From an uncultured Dialister sp. (GTDB taxonomy: Bacteria; Bacillota; Negativicutes; Veillonellales; Dialisteraceae): 23,934 nt of DNA. Shown here piece by piece: positions 8,201-15,522 of the stretch (positions are counted from its first letter, which is position 1; each line of letters opens with the position of its first letter). Below the pieces are notes generated by a model. That model made no database searches. It was not told the DNA's origin and saw nothing but the letters and a program-made list of their open reading frames with translations. The DNA lies in assembly GCA_900543165.1 (NCBI GenBank), contig UQQQ01000035.1, positions 1 to 23,934 on the forward strand. The letters run 5' to 3'. The translations under genes were made by a program, and so were the position numbers.

Positions 8201-9046
8201 ATGAAAACCATTCATGTCGGAAATCTGACCATCGACGGAAGCAAGCTGTTTCTGATCGCAGGCCCCTGCGTCATTGAAGGCTATGACCGCACGCTGATGA
8301 TCGGCCGTGAGATCAAAAAGATCTGTGAACGCCTTGGCGTACAGTACATTTTCAAGGCGTCTTTTGATAAGGCGAACCGTTCCTCTTACCATTCCTTCCG
8401 CGGGCCGGGACTTGAGAAGGGCCTCGAGATCCTTGCGGATATCAAGAAGGAACTCCAGGTGCCGGTACTCTCTGACGTACATGATGTGACCCAGCTCGCA
8501 CCAGCCGCCAAGGTGCTCGACATGCTCCAGATCCCGGCCTTCCTCTGCCGCCAGACCGACCTGGTATACGGCGCAGCGAAGACAGGCAAGCCTGTCAATG
8601 TGAAGAAGGGCCAGTTCATGGCGCCGGAAGATATGAAAAATGTCATCGGCAAGATGGAAGAAGCAGGAAATCCGAACCTCGCTCTGACAGAAAGAGGGGC
8701 GTCCTTCGGCTACCACAATCTCGTGGTCGATATGCGTTCCTTCCCCATCATGCGACAGTTCGGCTATCCGGTCATTTTTGATGCGACCCACAGTGTCCAG
8801 CTCCCCGGCGGCATGGGGACGAAGACCGGTGGGCAGCGTGAATTCATCCCGTACCTCGCAAGAGCGGCAGCGGCATCCGGTGTCGACGGCTTCTTCATGG
8901 AAGTCCACGACAATCCGCCGGAAGGCCTGTCTGACTCTACCAATATGCTCTATCTCTCCTCCCTCGAGGGCCTTCTGAAAGACCTCATTGCGATCAATGA
9001 CGTCGTAAAGAAGGATAAGGAAATGGGACTCGTGTCCGGAAAATAG
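8201..9046 (+). CDS. kdsA: 3-deoxy-8-phosphooctulonate synthase KdsA, predicted metal-dependent type
   Basis: Condenses phosphoenolpyruvate with arabinose 5-phosphate to Kdo 8-phosphate. 281 aa, close to the 284 aa of E. coli. Clear motifs: AGPCVIEG, FKASFDKANRSS, RGPGLEKGLEIL, VLSDVHD, CRQTDLV, NVKKGQFMAP and IFDATHSVQ. Cys23, His197, Glu234 and Asp245 match in spacing the Cys/His/Glu/Asp metal site of the Aquifex enzyme; the E. coli type has Asn at the first position. ATG 8201 has AAAGGAG at 8188-8194; the upstream in-frame extension lacks family similarity. The 73-bp kdsB-kdsA gap carries a loose inverted repeat (GTGG...CCAC). The stop TAG abuts a TGACTAG array. Confidence 0.96.
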   Translation: MKTIHVGNLTIDGSKLFLIAGPCVIEGYDRTLMIGREIKKICERLGVQYIFKASFDKANRSSYHSFRGPGLEKGLEILADIKKELQVPVLSDVHDVTQLAPAAKVLDMLQIPAFLCRQTDLVYGAAKTGKPVNVKKGQFMAPEDMKNVIGKMEEAGNPNLALTERGASFGYHNLVVDMRSFPIMRQFGYPVIFDATHSVQLPGGMGTKTGGQREFIPYLARAAAASGVDGFFMEVHDNPPEGLSDSTNMLYLSSLEGLLKDLIAINDVVKKDKEMGLVSGK

Positions 9047-9264
9047 TGACTAGTGACTAGTGGCTAAGGATTAGGGATTAGACTGGGAGACTAGGAGACA
9101 TCAGACATTAGACATCTGACTTCTATCCTCCGACCTTCGGGCATCGCCCCATATATATTCGCGGCGAAGCCGCCACCTTCATTTCTAATTCCTCATTTCT
9201 AATTCCTCATTCAAATTCGTAACCATGGGGCAGTACGCCCCACGGGCTAACCCTGAACCTCAAT
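9047..9264 (+). repeat. Composite intergenic repeat copy R4 (A-F-B1-C-D)
   Basis: Module A begins at the base after the kdsA stop: TGACTAG, TGACTAG, TGGCTAA, GGATTAG, GGATTAG (9047-9081). Module F has GGAGACATCAGACATTAGACATC. B1 (9134-9177) has GACCTTCGGGCATCGCCCC and GCGGC-GAA-GCCGC. C (9181-9215) is ATTTCTA, ATTCCTC, ATTTCTA, ATTCCTC, ATTCAAA. D (9221-9262) has the hairpin TGGGGC-AGTAC-GCCCCA and GGGCTAACCCTGAACC. The E block is absent. This is one of the cleanest copies. Confidence 0.9.
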
Positions 9265-9288
9265 ATAACTATTTTTCCTCGAATATTG

Positions 9289-9294
9289 TATAAT
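9289..9294 (+). promoter_or_regulatory. Likely -10 element for the kdsD-lptF transcription unit
   Basis: A perfect TATAAT sits 38 nt before the kdsD start, directly downstream of repeat copy R4. The -35 region (TAACTA at 9266-9271, 17-bp spacer) is poor. Because the -35 window abuts the end of module D, the repeat may influence this promoter. Confidence 0.45.
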
Positions 9295-9332
9295 AAGGTG
9301 TAAACTTATTTTGCGTTGACCAAGGAGGCATC

Positions 9333-10304
9333 ATGTCAGTTATTGAAACAGCTTCGCGGGTGCTTCGGGATGAAGCAGCCGCTGTCCTTTCTCTGGTGGA
9401 TCATCTGGACGGCGAATTTGAAAAAGCCGTTTGCCTGATCGAAGCGTCCAAGGGACGCGTGGTTCTGACGGGTATGGGGAAATCAGGCCATATCGCGCGG
9501 AAAGTGGCAGCGACCATGGCGAGCACAGGGACGCCGGCTTTTTTCCTGCATCCAGCGGAAGGCATTCATGGGGATCTTGGCATGGTGACAGCCGATGACG
9601 TGGTCATCGCATATTCGAACAGCGGAGAAACGGGCGAGGTGCTGAATATCCTCCCGTCCCTGAAGCGCATCGGAGCGAAGCTCATTGCGGTCGTTGGGAA
9701 AAAGAATTCGACACTCGCTAAAAATGCGGACGCAGTGCTCGATGCGGGCGTCGAAAAAGAAGCAGACAGCCTGGGGCTCGCTCCGACGAGTTCGACGACG
9801 GCCGCTTTGGCTCTGGGGGATGCGCTCGCCGTCTCATTGATGGAGCGCCATCATTTCACGGCAGATAATTTTGCCGTGTTCCATCCGGGCGGGTCCCTCG
9901 GCAAGCGCCTGCTTCTCACCGTCGAGATGGTGATGCACAAAGGCGAGGACAATCCTTTGATCGATGAAATGGCTTCGGTCAAGGATGCGCTCTTTGTGAT
10001 GACAGATAAAGGGCTAGGAGCCGTCTCTGTGACGGACAGGGAAGGACGCCTCTTGGGGCTCATGACGGACGGCGATGTTCGCCGCGGCCTCGAGAAGGGG
10101 GAGGATTTCCTGCTTCTCCCTGTGAGAGACGTCATGACGAAGTCACCGATGGTGATCTCGCAGCAGAAGCTGGCGGCCGAAGCTCTGCACATCATGGAGA
10201 AGCATCAGCCGCATCCGATCACCGTGCTTCCTGTCTGTGATGAGGCAGGCAAGGCAATCGGCATGGTACATATCACCGATCTTTTGCGGCAGGGGGTCAT
10301 GTGA
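9333..10304 (+). CDS. kdsD: Arabinose-5-phosphate isomerase KdsD (SIS domain plus two CBS domains)
   Basis: Interconverts ribulose 5-phosphate and arabinose 5-phosphate, the KdsA substrate. 323 aa, family-typical. The SIS domain (about 35-170) has GMGKSGHIARK with K50, HPAEGIHGDLG with H73, SNSGET with E99 and FHPGGSLGKRLL with H184, the positions matching the catalytic set of E. coli KdsD. Tandem CBS domains fill about 200-320 (VMHKGEDNPLI..., DVMTKSPMVI...). ATG 9333 follows AGGAGG at 9323-9328. The stop overlaps the start of kdsC (TGATG), so the two are coupled. GutQ/KpsF are paralogues, but the context is housekeeping Kdo synthesis. Confidence 0.95.
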   Translation: MSVIETASRVLRDEAAAVLSLVDHLDGEFEKAVCLIEASKGRVVLTGMGKSGHIARKVAATMASTGTPAFFLHPAEGIHGDLGMVTADDVVIAYSNSGETGEVLNILPSLKRIGAKLIAVVGKKNSTLAKNADAVLDAGVEKEADSLGLAPTSSTTAALALGDALAVSLMERHHFTADNFAVFHPGGSLGKRLLLTVEMVMHKGEDNPLIDEMASVKDALFVMTDKGLGAVSVTDREGRLLGLMTDGDVRRGLEKGEDFLLLPVRDVMTKSPMVISQQKLAAEALHIMEKHQPHPITVLPVCDEAGKAIGMVHITDLLRQGVM

Positions 10305-10840
10305 TGATCGGCGCAGAACAGGTGAAGCTCATCGCCTTTGATGTCGATGGCACACTGACAGACGGGACGCTCGTCATAGGGAGCGGCGGCGAGGCATATA
10401 AGCTTTTCAACGCGCATGACGGACTGGCGATTTCTCTTGCCCACCGCATGGGCTATGCAGTCGGTTTCATCACGGGGAGGACTTCGCCGATCGTAGAAGC
10501 GCGCGCGAAGGAGCTCTCCTGTGATTTCGTCCTCATGGGCATCCGGCATAAGGTGTCTGCTCTGCAGCAGCTGCTCATGGAGCGCGCTCTTTGCTGGGAC
10601 GAGGCGGCCTACATGGGGGATGATCTCAATGATCTGCCTCTCTTCTCCCGCGTCGGTCTGTCGGGCTGCCCGGCCGATGCCTGCGAGGAGAATCAGTCCG
10701 CAGCGGACTTTATTTCCCGGTATGGCGGCGGACGCGGAGCAGCGCGTGAATTTATCGAATGTATTTTGAGATCTCAGGGGCGCTGGGAGGAGGCGGTGTC
10801 CTCCTTTCAGGACGTCGATCAGAAAGATTGGAAGCAGTGA
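10304..10840 (+). CDS. kdsC: 3-deoxy-manno-octulosonate-8-phosphatase KdsC
   Basis: Removes phosphate from Kdo 8-phosphate before activation by KdsB. 178 aa, a capless HAD phosphatase acting as a tetramer in known members. Seen: the nucleophile motif FDVDGTLTDG with D13 and D15, the HDGLAISLAHRMG segment, FITGRTS, and the metal-binding GDDLNDLP with D106-D107. The ATG at 10304 overlaps the kdsD stop and is 7 nt from AGGGGG (10291-10296); a GTG three bases earlier is an alternative. It completes a full CMP-Kdo pathway (KdsD, KdsA, KdsC, KdsB) in 3.4 kb. Confidence 0.95.
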   Translation: MIGAEQVKLIAFDVDGTLTDGTLVIGSGGEAYKLFNAHDGLAISLAHRMGYAVGFITGRTSPIVEARAKELSCDFVLMGIRHKVSALQQLLMERALCWDEAAYMGDDLNDLPLFSRVGLSGCPADACEENQSAADFISRYGGGRGAAREFIECILRSQGRWEEAVSSFQDVDQKDWKQ

Positions 10841-10994
10841 CGATAGGGCGCTTTCCTATGAAATGGTTCACAGACCGCTTCCCCTCTTCTGGCGAGAGAG
10901 TAAGGATCAAGGGAGCGGGATATCACTCCCCTTCCTGGTCTGACTTACGATCATTTCATTACTATTCCCTTGTATTAGGAAAGAAGAATCAGCC

Positions 10995-11981
10995 ATGTTA
11001 TTCAATGTACGATATGGACTCTTGAAGGGCATCAGCCACCTGCTGTGCGGGATGTCCTATGATCGGATCCTGTCCATCGGCTGCGTTTTGGGGCCATGCA
11101 TCATGAACCGCATAGCCAAGCAGAGAAACCGCGGGATCGAGCAGATGACGCGGGGCATGGGCATCCGCCGCGAGGAGGCAGAGAAGCTGCTTCACAAGGT
11201 CTACGAGCACATCGGCATGTCCGCGATGGAAATGATGTACATGCCGCGCCTCTGTAAGGAAAAGGATCATATCGATGACTACGTGAAGATCGATCATCCG
11301 GAGTACTTAGAGGCGGCGTATGCCGAAGGGAAGGGCATTGTCGGTCTGACGGCGCATATGGGGAACTGGGAATGGCTCGGCGCCGGTCTTGCGCTTCATG
11401 ATTATGACACCTCAGCGATCGGAAAGAAGCAGGCCGATGACGCTCTGATGCGGATCATCAATGACTACCGCGCCCGCGCGGGGCAGCACATCTTCCTCAC
11501 CGGGACGGGCGGCTATGAAATGATCGCAGCGGCGCGCTCGATGAAGAAGAATCACATCCTGGGCTTTCTCTCCGATAAGGATGGGGATGAGACAGGGATT
11601 CCTGTGCTCTTTATGAACCGCGTCTTCTCCTTCCCGCAGGGGCCCTGCGTCTTTGCCAGAAAATTCAAGGCGCCGATCCTGCCGCTTTTCATCGTGAGAA
11701 ATGAAGGCGGGAAGGGGCATACGATCTGTATCGGCAAGCCGTTCTATTATGAAGAGACCGGGGATACGAAGAGGGATCTCATGACGAATGCACAAAAGAT
11801 GGCGACGATCATGGAAGATTTCATCAAGGAACATCCCACTGACTGGCTCTGGTTCCAGCATCTCTTCTGGACGCGGCCGGGACGCATTAAGATGTATATG
11901 GAGCTGACGGAGGAAGAGAAGAAGCGTTTCGCCCCCGGCATCAGCGAAGACTGGAATGAAACCAGAGGAGGCAAGTCGTGA
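10995..11981 (+). CDS. lpxL: Lipid A late acyltransferase, LpxL/HtrB family
   Basis: Adds a secondary acyl chain to Kdo-lipid IVA at the inner membrane. 328 aa. After a partly hydrophobic N-terminus (LLKGISHLLCGMSYDRILSIG) comes the HX4D/E acyltransferase motif TAHMGNWEW (H121, E126), then GQHIFLTGTGG, GFLSDKDGDETGIPVLFMNR, PQGPCVFARKFKAPILPLF and the C-terminal HPTDWLWFQHLFWTRPGR, close to LpxL/LpxM. The start has only a weak ribosome site (AGGA at 10977-10980, long spacing) and follows a 154-bp gap, the only real gap between kdsC and lptF. Its end overlaps lptC by 4 bp. Acyl-chain specificity cannot be read from sequence, and no second paralogue is in the window. Confidence 0.9.
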   Translation: MLFNVRYGLLKGISHLLCGMSYDRILSIGCVLGPCIMNRIAKQRNRGIEQMTRGMGIRREEAEKLLHKVYEHIGMSAMEMMYMPRLCKEKDHIDDYVKIDHPEYLEAAYAEGKGIVGLTAHMGNWEWLGAGLALHDYDTSAIGKKQADDALMRIINDYRARAGQHIFLTGTGGYEMIAAARSMKKNHILGFLSDKDGDETGIPVLFMNRVFSFPQGPCVFARKFKAPILPLFIVRNEGGKGHTICIGKPFYYEETGDTKRDLMTNAQKMATIMEDFIKEHPTDWLWFQHLFWTRPGRIKMYMELTEEEKKRFAPGISEDWNETRGGKS

Positions 11982-12523
11982 GCAGAAATAAAAAGAGCAT
12001 CCTCATCGTACTCGTCATCCTTCTGGCAGTGCTTGGCATCTATTTCCTTTTCAAAGATGACCATCAGGAAAAGGGAAGCGCCAAGTCCGGCGGGCCGGCC
12101 ATGGAGTTTTCCAACATTGAAATGAAGGAAGACAAGGATGGACAGTCTGTCTGGCGCATCAAGGCGAAGCATGTCACCATGAGCCGGGATAAGAACTCAG
12201 CCGACATGGAAGGCATCGAAGCGTATTTCCTGAAAGATGGCAATGAGCTGAAGCTCAATGCCGATCAGGGACACTACGACAGGAAGCAGAAGAAGGTCCA
12301 TGTCGAGGGGCATGTAGAAGGCACGTCAAGCGACGGCATGGTGCTTCATGCGAAGAACCTGACCTACGATGGCAATACAGACATTCTTTCGACCGATGAA
12401 TTCTTTACGGCAGAAAAGGATGGCCGCGTACTGACCGCAGAAAGCTTCACGGCAGATCGCGTACTGGAAAAGATCACAGCGAAAGGCCATGCGAGACTGG
12501 CAGATAAGGAGGATGCACAGTGA
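11978..12523 (+). CDS. lptC: LPS export protein LptC
   Basis: Bitopic inner-membrane protein that receives LPS from the LptB2FG extractor and hands it to LptA. 181 aa: one N-terminal membrane helix (ILIVLVILLAVLGIYFLF, about 8-25) followed by a periplasmic LptC-type beta-jellyroll with repeated strands (VWRIKAKHVTMSRDK, LNADQGHYDRKQKKVHVEG, LHAKNLTYDGNT, TAESFTADR). The start is GTG at 11978, 6 nt after AGGAGG (11966-11971), and overlaps the lpxL stop as GTGA; its own end overlaps lptA the same way. Sequence identity to enteric LptC is expected to be low; the call rests on topology, strand pattern and neighbours. Confidence 0.92.
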   Translation: MSRNKKSILIVLVILLAVLGIYFLFKDDHQEKGSAKSGGPAMEFSNIEMKEDKDGQSVWRIKAKHVTMSRDKNSADMEGIEAYFLKDGNELKLNADQGHYDRKQKKVHVEGHVEGTSSDGMVLHAKNLTYDGNTDILSTDEFFTAEKDGRVLTAESFTADRVLEKITAKGHARLADKEDAQ

Positions 12524-13362
12524 AAACTTTCTATACAGCACTCATGCTGGCAGCCGTAAGTCTGGGTGCGATGGGGACGGCGATGGCCGATGACATCACA
12601 GCTGACGTACTGACCTACGACGGCAAGACTAAGGTGGTCAGCGCGAAAGGAAATGTGGTGATTCACGCCAATGAAGGCGCTACCATCACAGGTACGAATG
12701 GGGAATATCATTTCGAAGATCGGAGTGCTTTTCTGGAAGGCGGCGTGAAATATGTCAAAGAAGAGAGCACGCTCATCGCAGAGAAAATGTACCTCTATAA
12801 AGACAAGACCGCCCGCGGCATCGGCGGCGTGGATTTCGTAGACCATGCGGAGCATCGCGTCCTTCGAGGAGACGACGTGATGTACAATGCGGGTACGGGA
12901 TTTGGCAAGATCGAAGGCAATGGCTATCTGGAGACGGCGGACGGCAGCCTTTCTGCGCCGCATATCGAAGGCAATCTGAAACAGATCAAGGTCGTTGCGA
13001 CCGGCGGCGTGAATCTCACCAGCACAGCAAACAACGCAGTGGGCTATGGGGATCAGGCTGTCTATACCCGTTCCGGACAGGATGGTACCGATGGAAAGAT
13101 GGTGCTTTCCGGCAATGCGTGGGTGAACCAGAATGGCAATACCTTTGAAGGACCGGAGCTTGTGCTCCGTGATGCGGACAAGGTCGTCGAGACGACAGGC
13201 CGCAGCACCATCACCATTACGAATACCAAGAGCCCGTCGGACGAAGGCGGAGAGGGAGACTCTCAGCCATCGGTTCCCGCGGGGCCGGTCAATCAGGCGA
13301 CACCGATCGCCGGACGTCCCGAATATGCAGGAAGCCCGTTAGAAATCAAGGATAACAAATGA
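12520..13362 (+). CDS. lptA: LPS transport periplasmic protein LptA (OstA-like), extended form
   Basis: Periplasmic bridge protein that polymerises head-to-tail from LptC to LptD. 280 aa, much longer than E. coli LptA (185 aa). A signal peptide is clear: MKTFYTALMLAAVSLGAMG with probable cleavage after AMA (about 24). The mature part begins DDITADVLTYDGKTKVVSAK and repeats beta-strand units (NVVIHANEGATITGTNGEY, GVKYVKEESTLIAEKMYLY, DDVMYNAGTGFGKIEGNG). The last 45 residues or so are Gly/Pro/Ser/Glu-rich and probably disordered. GTG start at 12520 with AAGGAGG at 12506-12512. It overlaps lptC and lptB by 4 bp each. Confidence 0.92.
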   Translation: MKTFYTALMLAAVSLGAMGTAMADDITADVLTYDGKTKVVSAKGNVVIHANEGATITGTNGEYHFEDRSAFLEGGVKYVKEESTLIAEKMYLYKDKTARGIGGVDFVDHAEHRVLRGDDVMYNAGTGFGKIEGNGYLETADGSLSAPHIEGNLKQIKVVATGGVNLTSTANNAVGYGDQAVYTRSGQDGTDGKMVLSGNAWVNQNGNTFEGPELVLRDADKVVETTGRSTITITNTKSPSDEGGEGDSQPSVPAGPVNQATPIAGRPEYAGSPLEIKDNK

Positions 13363-14081
13363 AGATAGAAACTCATGATTTGATCAAGCGCTACGGCAGC
13401 CGCACCGTTGTCGATCATGTGAATGTAGAAGTCGAGCAGGGCTCCATCGTCGGTCTTCTGGGACCGAACGGGGCAGGCAAGACGACCACCTTCTATATGA
13501 TCGTCGGCATCATCCAGCCGGATGAGGGCGATGTGACCGTAGACGGGCGTTCCATTTCCGGGATGCCTATCCACCAGCGTCACCAGTTCGGGATCGGCTA
13601 CCTGCCGCAGGAAGCCTCCATATTCCGAAAGATGACCGTCTGGGATAACCTGATGTCTCTCCTGGAGACTCGCCAGGATCTCAGCGAAAAGGAGAAGGTA
13701 GAAAAAGCGGAAGCGCTGCTGGAAGAATTCCATATCACCCATGTCAAAGACACGAGGGGCGATGCACTCTCCGGCGGTGAGCGGCGGCGCGTGGAAATCG
13801 CGCGTTCCCTCACGCTCGATCCCTCCTTCATCCTGCTGGATGAACCATTCGCCGGTGTCGATCCTCTGGCGGTCGAGGATATCCAAAGTGTTGTCATGCA
13901 CCTCAAGACACGCGGCATCGGCATCCTCATCACAGATCACAATGTCCGTGAGACGCTGCGCATCGTAGACAACGCCTACATCCTCTCCGATGGCAAGATC
14001 CTGCTTTCCGGGAAGGCAGATGATATCGCTGTGAACCCCACAGCAAGGAAACATTATTTGGGGGAAAATTTCAGCTTATGA
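13359..14081 (+). CDS. lptB: LPS export ABC transporter ATPase LptB
   Basis: Cytoplasmic ATPase that powers LPS extraction through LptF/G. 240 aa, the usual length (E. coli 241). Motifs: Walker A GPNGAGKTT (35-43), LPQEASIFRKMTVWDNL (the Q-loop region typical of LptB), signature LSGGERRR from 137, Walker B FILLDEP with D161-E162, and switch histidine in ITDHNV. The LSGGERRRVEIAR version and the short PNPTARKHYLGENF-like C-terminus (here NPTARKHYLGENFSL) are LptB hallmarks. Start ATGA overlaps the lptA stop; AAGGA lies at 13348-13352. Confidence 0.96.
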   Translation: MKIETHDLIKRYGSRTVVDHVNVEVEQGSIVGLLGPNGAGKTTTFYMIVGIIQPDEGDVTVDGRSISGMPIHQRHQFGIGYLPQEASIFRKMTVWDNLMSLLETRQDLSEKEKVEKAEALLEEFHITHVKDTRGDALSGGERRRVEIARSLTLDPSFILLDEPFAGVDPLAVEDIQSVVMHLKTRGIGILITDHNVRETLRIVDNAYILSDGKILLSGKADDIAVNPTARKHYLGENFSL

Positions 14082-14112
14082 TTCAAGAAGAAAGACAGGG
14101 AGGAAAGTTCTT

Positions 14113-15198
14113 ATGAGACTTCTGGACAAGTACGTATTAAAAGAATTTTTGGCTCCCTTTTTATTTGGCGTTGCCGCCTTCACGGCGATTTTTCTCGGGG
14201 CAGATACGCTCTTGAAGATTGCTGGCTTTGTCTCCCAGTATGGGGCGTCTGTGATATCGGCAGTCAAAGTGTTCATCCTCGCGCTGCCGCGCATCATCGT
14301 CTATACCTTCCCGATGGCCGTACTCTTAGGCTCGCTCATGTGCTTTTCCCGTCTGTCCGGGGCGAGCGAACTCATCGTCATGCGCACCTCAGGGCAGAGC
14401 TTCTTCCGCCTCGCGCTGCCAGTCTTTCTGGTAGCGTTTCTGATCTCCCTCTGCGCTGTGGCCTTCAATGAATACGTCGTGCCGTGGACAAACCGCGAGT
14501 ATGATTATGTGGTGAATACGGAAATCAAAAAGAACCTGAACCCGGGCGTGACGGATCACGTCGTCATCCGCGATGTGCAGAACGGCAAGATCGCCCACCT
14601 TCTCTATGCGCGCCGCTACAATCCGAATACCAAAGAACTGGAAAATATCACCGTGCAGGAATTTGAAGATGAAAAAGTCATCCATGTCGAGAATGCACCG
14701 AAGGCTGTCTGGCGGGATGGCGTGTGGCGCATGAGTGATGGGATCATTTACGATCTTACCGGAGAAGGTGTGGAACGCATGATGCATTTCGAAAGTCAGG
14801 AAATCCCATATGCCATGTCGCCCTCAGAAATCCCGCGTGAGTCCAAAAAGCTCGATGAAATGACCATCCGCGAACTCCTCGTCACGCAGAAGGCTTACAC
14901 CGCGGCGCATGCGGATGCGACCGGCGTCATCATGGAAGTGTATCGCCGCTTCTCGCTGCCGATGGCCAGCTTCGTCTTTGCTCTGGTCGGCGCCCCCTTG
15001 GGGGTGCAGAAGCAGCGCTCCTCTTCCTCCATCGGCTTTGGCCTCTCCGTGGTCATTATTTTCGTCTATTACGCCATCATGACATTCCTCGAAGCTCTTG
15101 GCAAAGGCCACATGCTCCCGCCTTTCTGGGCCGTCTGGCTGCCAAACTTCATCGCCCTCGCCATGGGCTGCCTCCTGATCCGAAGAGCAGATCGGTAG
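14113..15198 (+). CDS. lptF/lptG: LPS export permease of the LptF/LptG (YjgP/YjgQ) family
   Basis: Inner-membrane subunit that, as a dimer with LptB2, extracts LPS into the periplasm. 361 aa with family topology: three helices at the N-terminus (MRLLDKYVLKEFLAPFLFGVA onward to about 105), a periplasmic beta domain (about 120-265, with LLYARRYNPNTKELENITV), and three C-terminal helices (about 270-358) including the conserved PLASFVFALVGAPLG-like stretch (here LPMASFVFALVGAPLGVQKQ). GGGAGG at 14098-14103 precedes ATG 14113; lptB is 31 bp upstream. Only one permease gene is present here, where many diderms have adjacent lptF and lptG. Confidence 0.93.
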   Translation: MRLLDKYVLKEFLAPFLFGVAAFTAIFLGADTLLKIAGFVSQYGASVISAVKVFILALPRIIVYTFPMAVLLGSLMCFSRLSGASELIVMRTSGQSFFRLALPVFLVAFLISLCAVAFNEYVVPWTNREYDYVVNTEIKKNLNPGVTDHVVIRDVQNGKIAHLLYARRYNPNTKELENITVQEFEDEKVIHVENAPKAVWRDGVWRMSDGIIYDLTGEGVERMMHFESQEIPYAMSPSEIPRESKKLDEMTIRELLVTQKAYTAAHADATGVIMEVYRRFSLPMASFVFALVGAPLGVQKQRSSSSIGFGLSVVIIFVYYAIMTFLEALGKGHMLPPFWAVWLPNFIALAMGCLLIRRADR

Positions 15199-15207
15199 TG
15201 TTTGAAG

Positions 15208-15500
15208 TAACTAGTGACTAGTGACTGGTGACTAGGGACTAGGGACTAAGGACTAGGGATTAGGAGCAAGCGGTGATTGCAATAGCGCAGTTAGGGGAAT
15301 ACTGACTGTCCTGCAAAGGGATCTCTCGCCAACGCTTCTGATGACGACGACGCGAAGCTCTATCAAAATTCCGCGGCGCTTCTGATTTTTATGCGCCGCA
15401 CCACCATTTCTCATTTCTAATTTCTCATTCGAGCAGAGCTTTCATTCGAAATCCATGGGCGATCCGCCCCATGGGCTAACCCTGAGCCCTGAACCCATTT
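15208..15500 (+). repeat. Composite intergenic repeat copy R5 (A-E remnant-B2-C-D)
   Basis: Ten nt after the lptF/G stop is the longest uninterrupted A array: eight heptads, TAACTAG, TGACTAG, TGACTGG, TGACTAG, GGACTAG, GGACTAA, GGACTAG, GGATTAG (15208-15263). A degenerate E block lies around 15320-15360. B2 forms a hairpin with arms GCGGCGC (15373-15379) and GCGCCGC (15393-15399). C is ATTTCTC, ATTTCTA, ATTTCTC, ATTCGAG (15406-15433). D (about 15452-15500) has CCATGGGCG-ATC-CGCCCCATGG and GGGCTAACCCTGAGCC. This copy fills most of the 324-bp gap before the DUF3084 gene; no promoter was recognised. Confidence 0.88.
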
Positions 15501-15522
15501 TTCATCGCAAAGGAGGTTTACT

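Noticed and set aside
9047..9332. Riboswitch or T-box leader before kdsD
   Set aside because: The structured parts are explained by composite repeat modules found in front of unrelated genes.
10858..11025. Small open frame in the gap before lpxL
   Set aside because: No ribosome site, no recognisable protein features, and it overlaps the start of lpxL.
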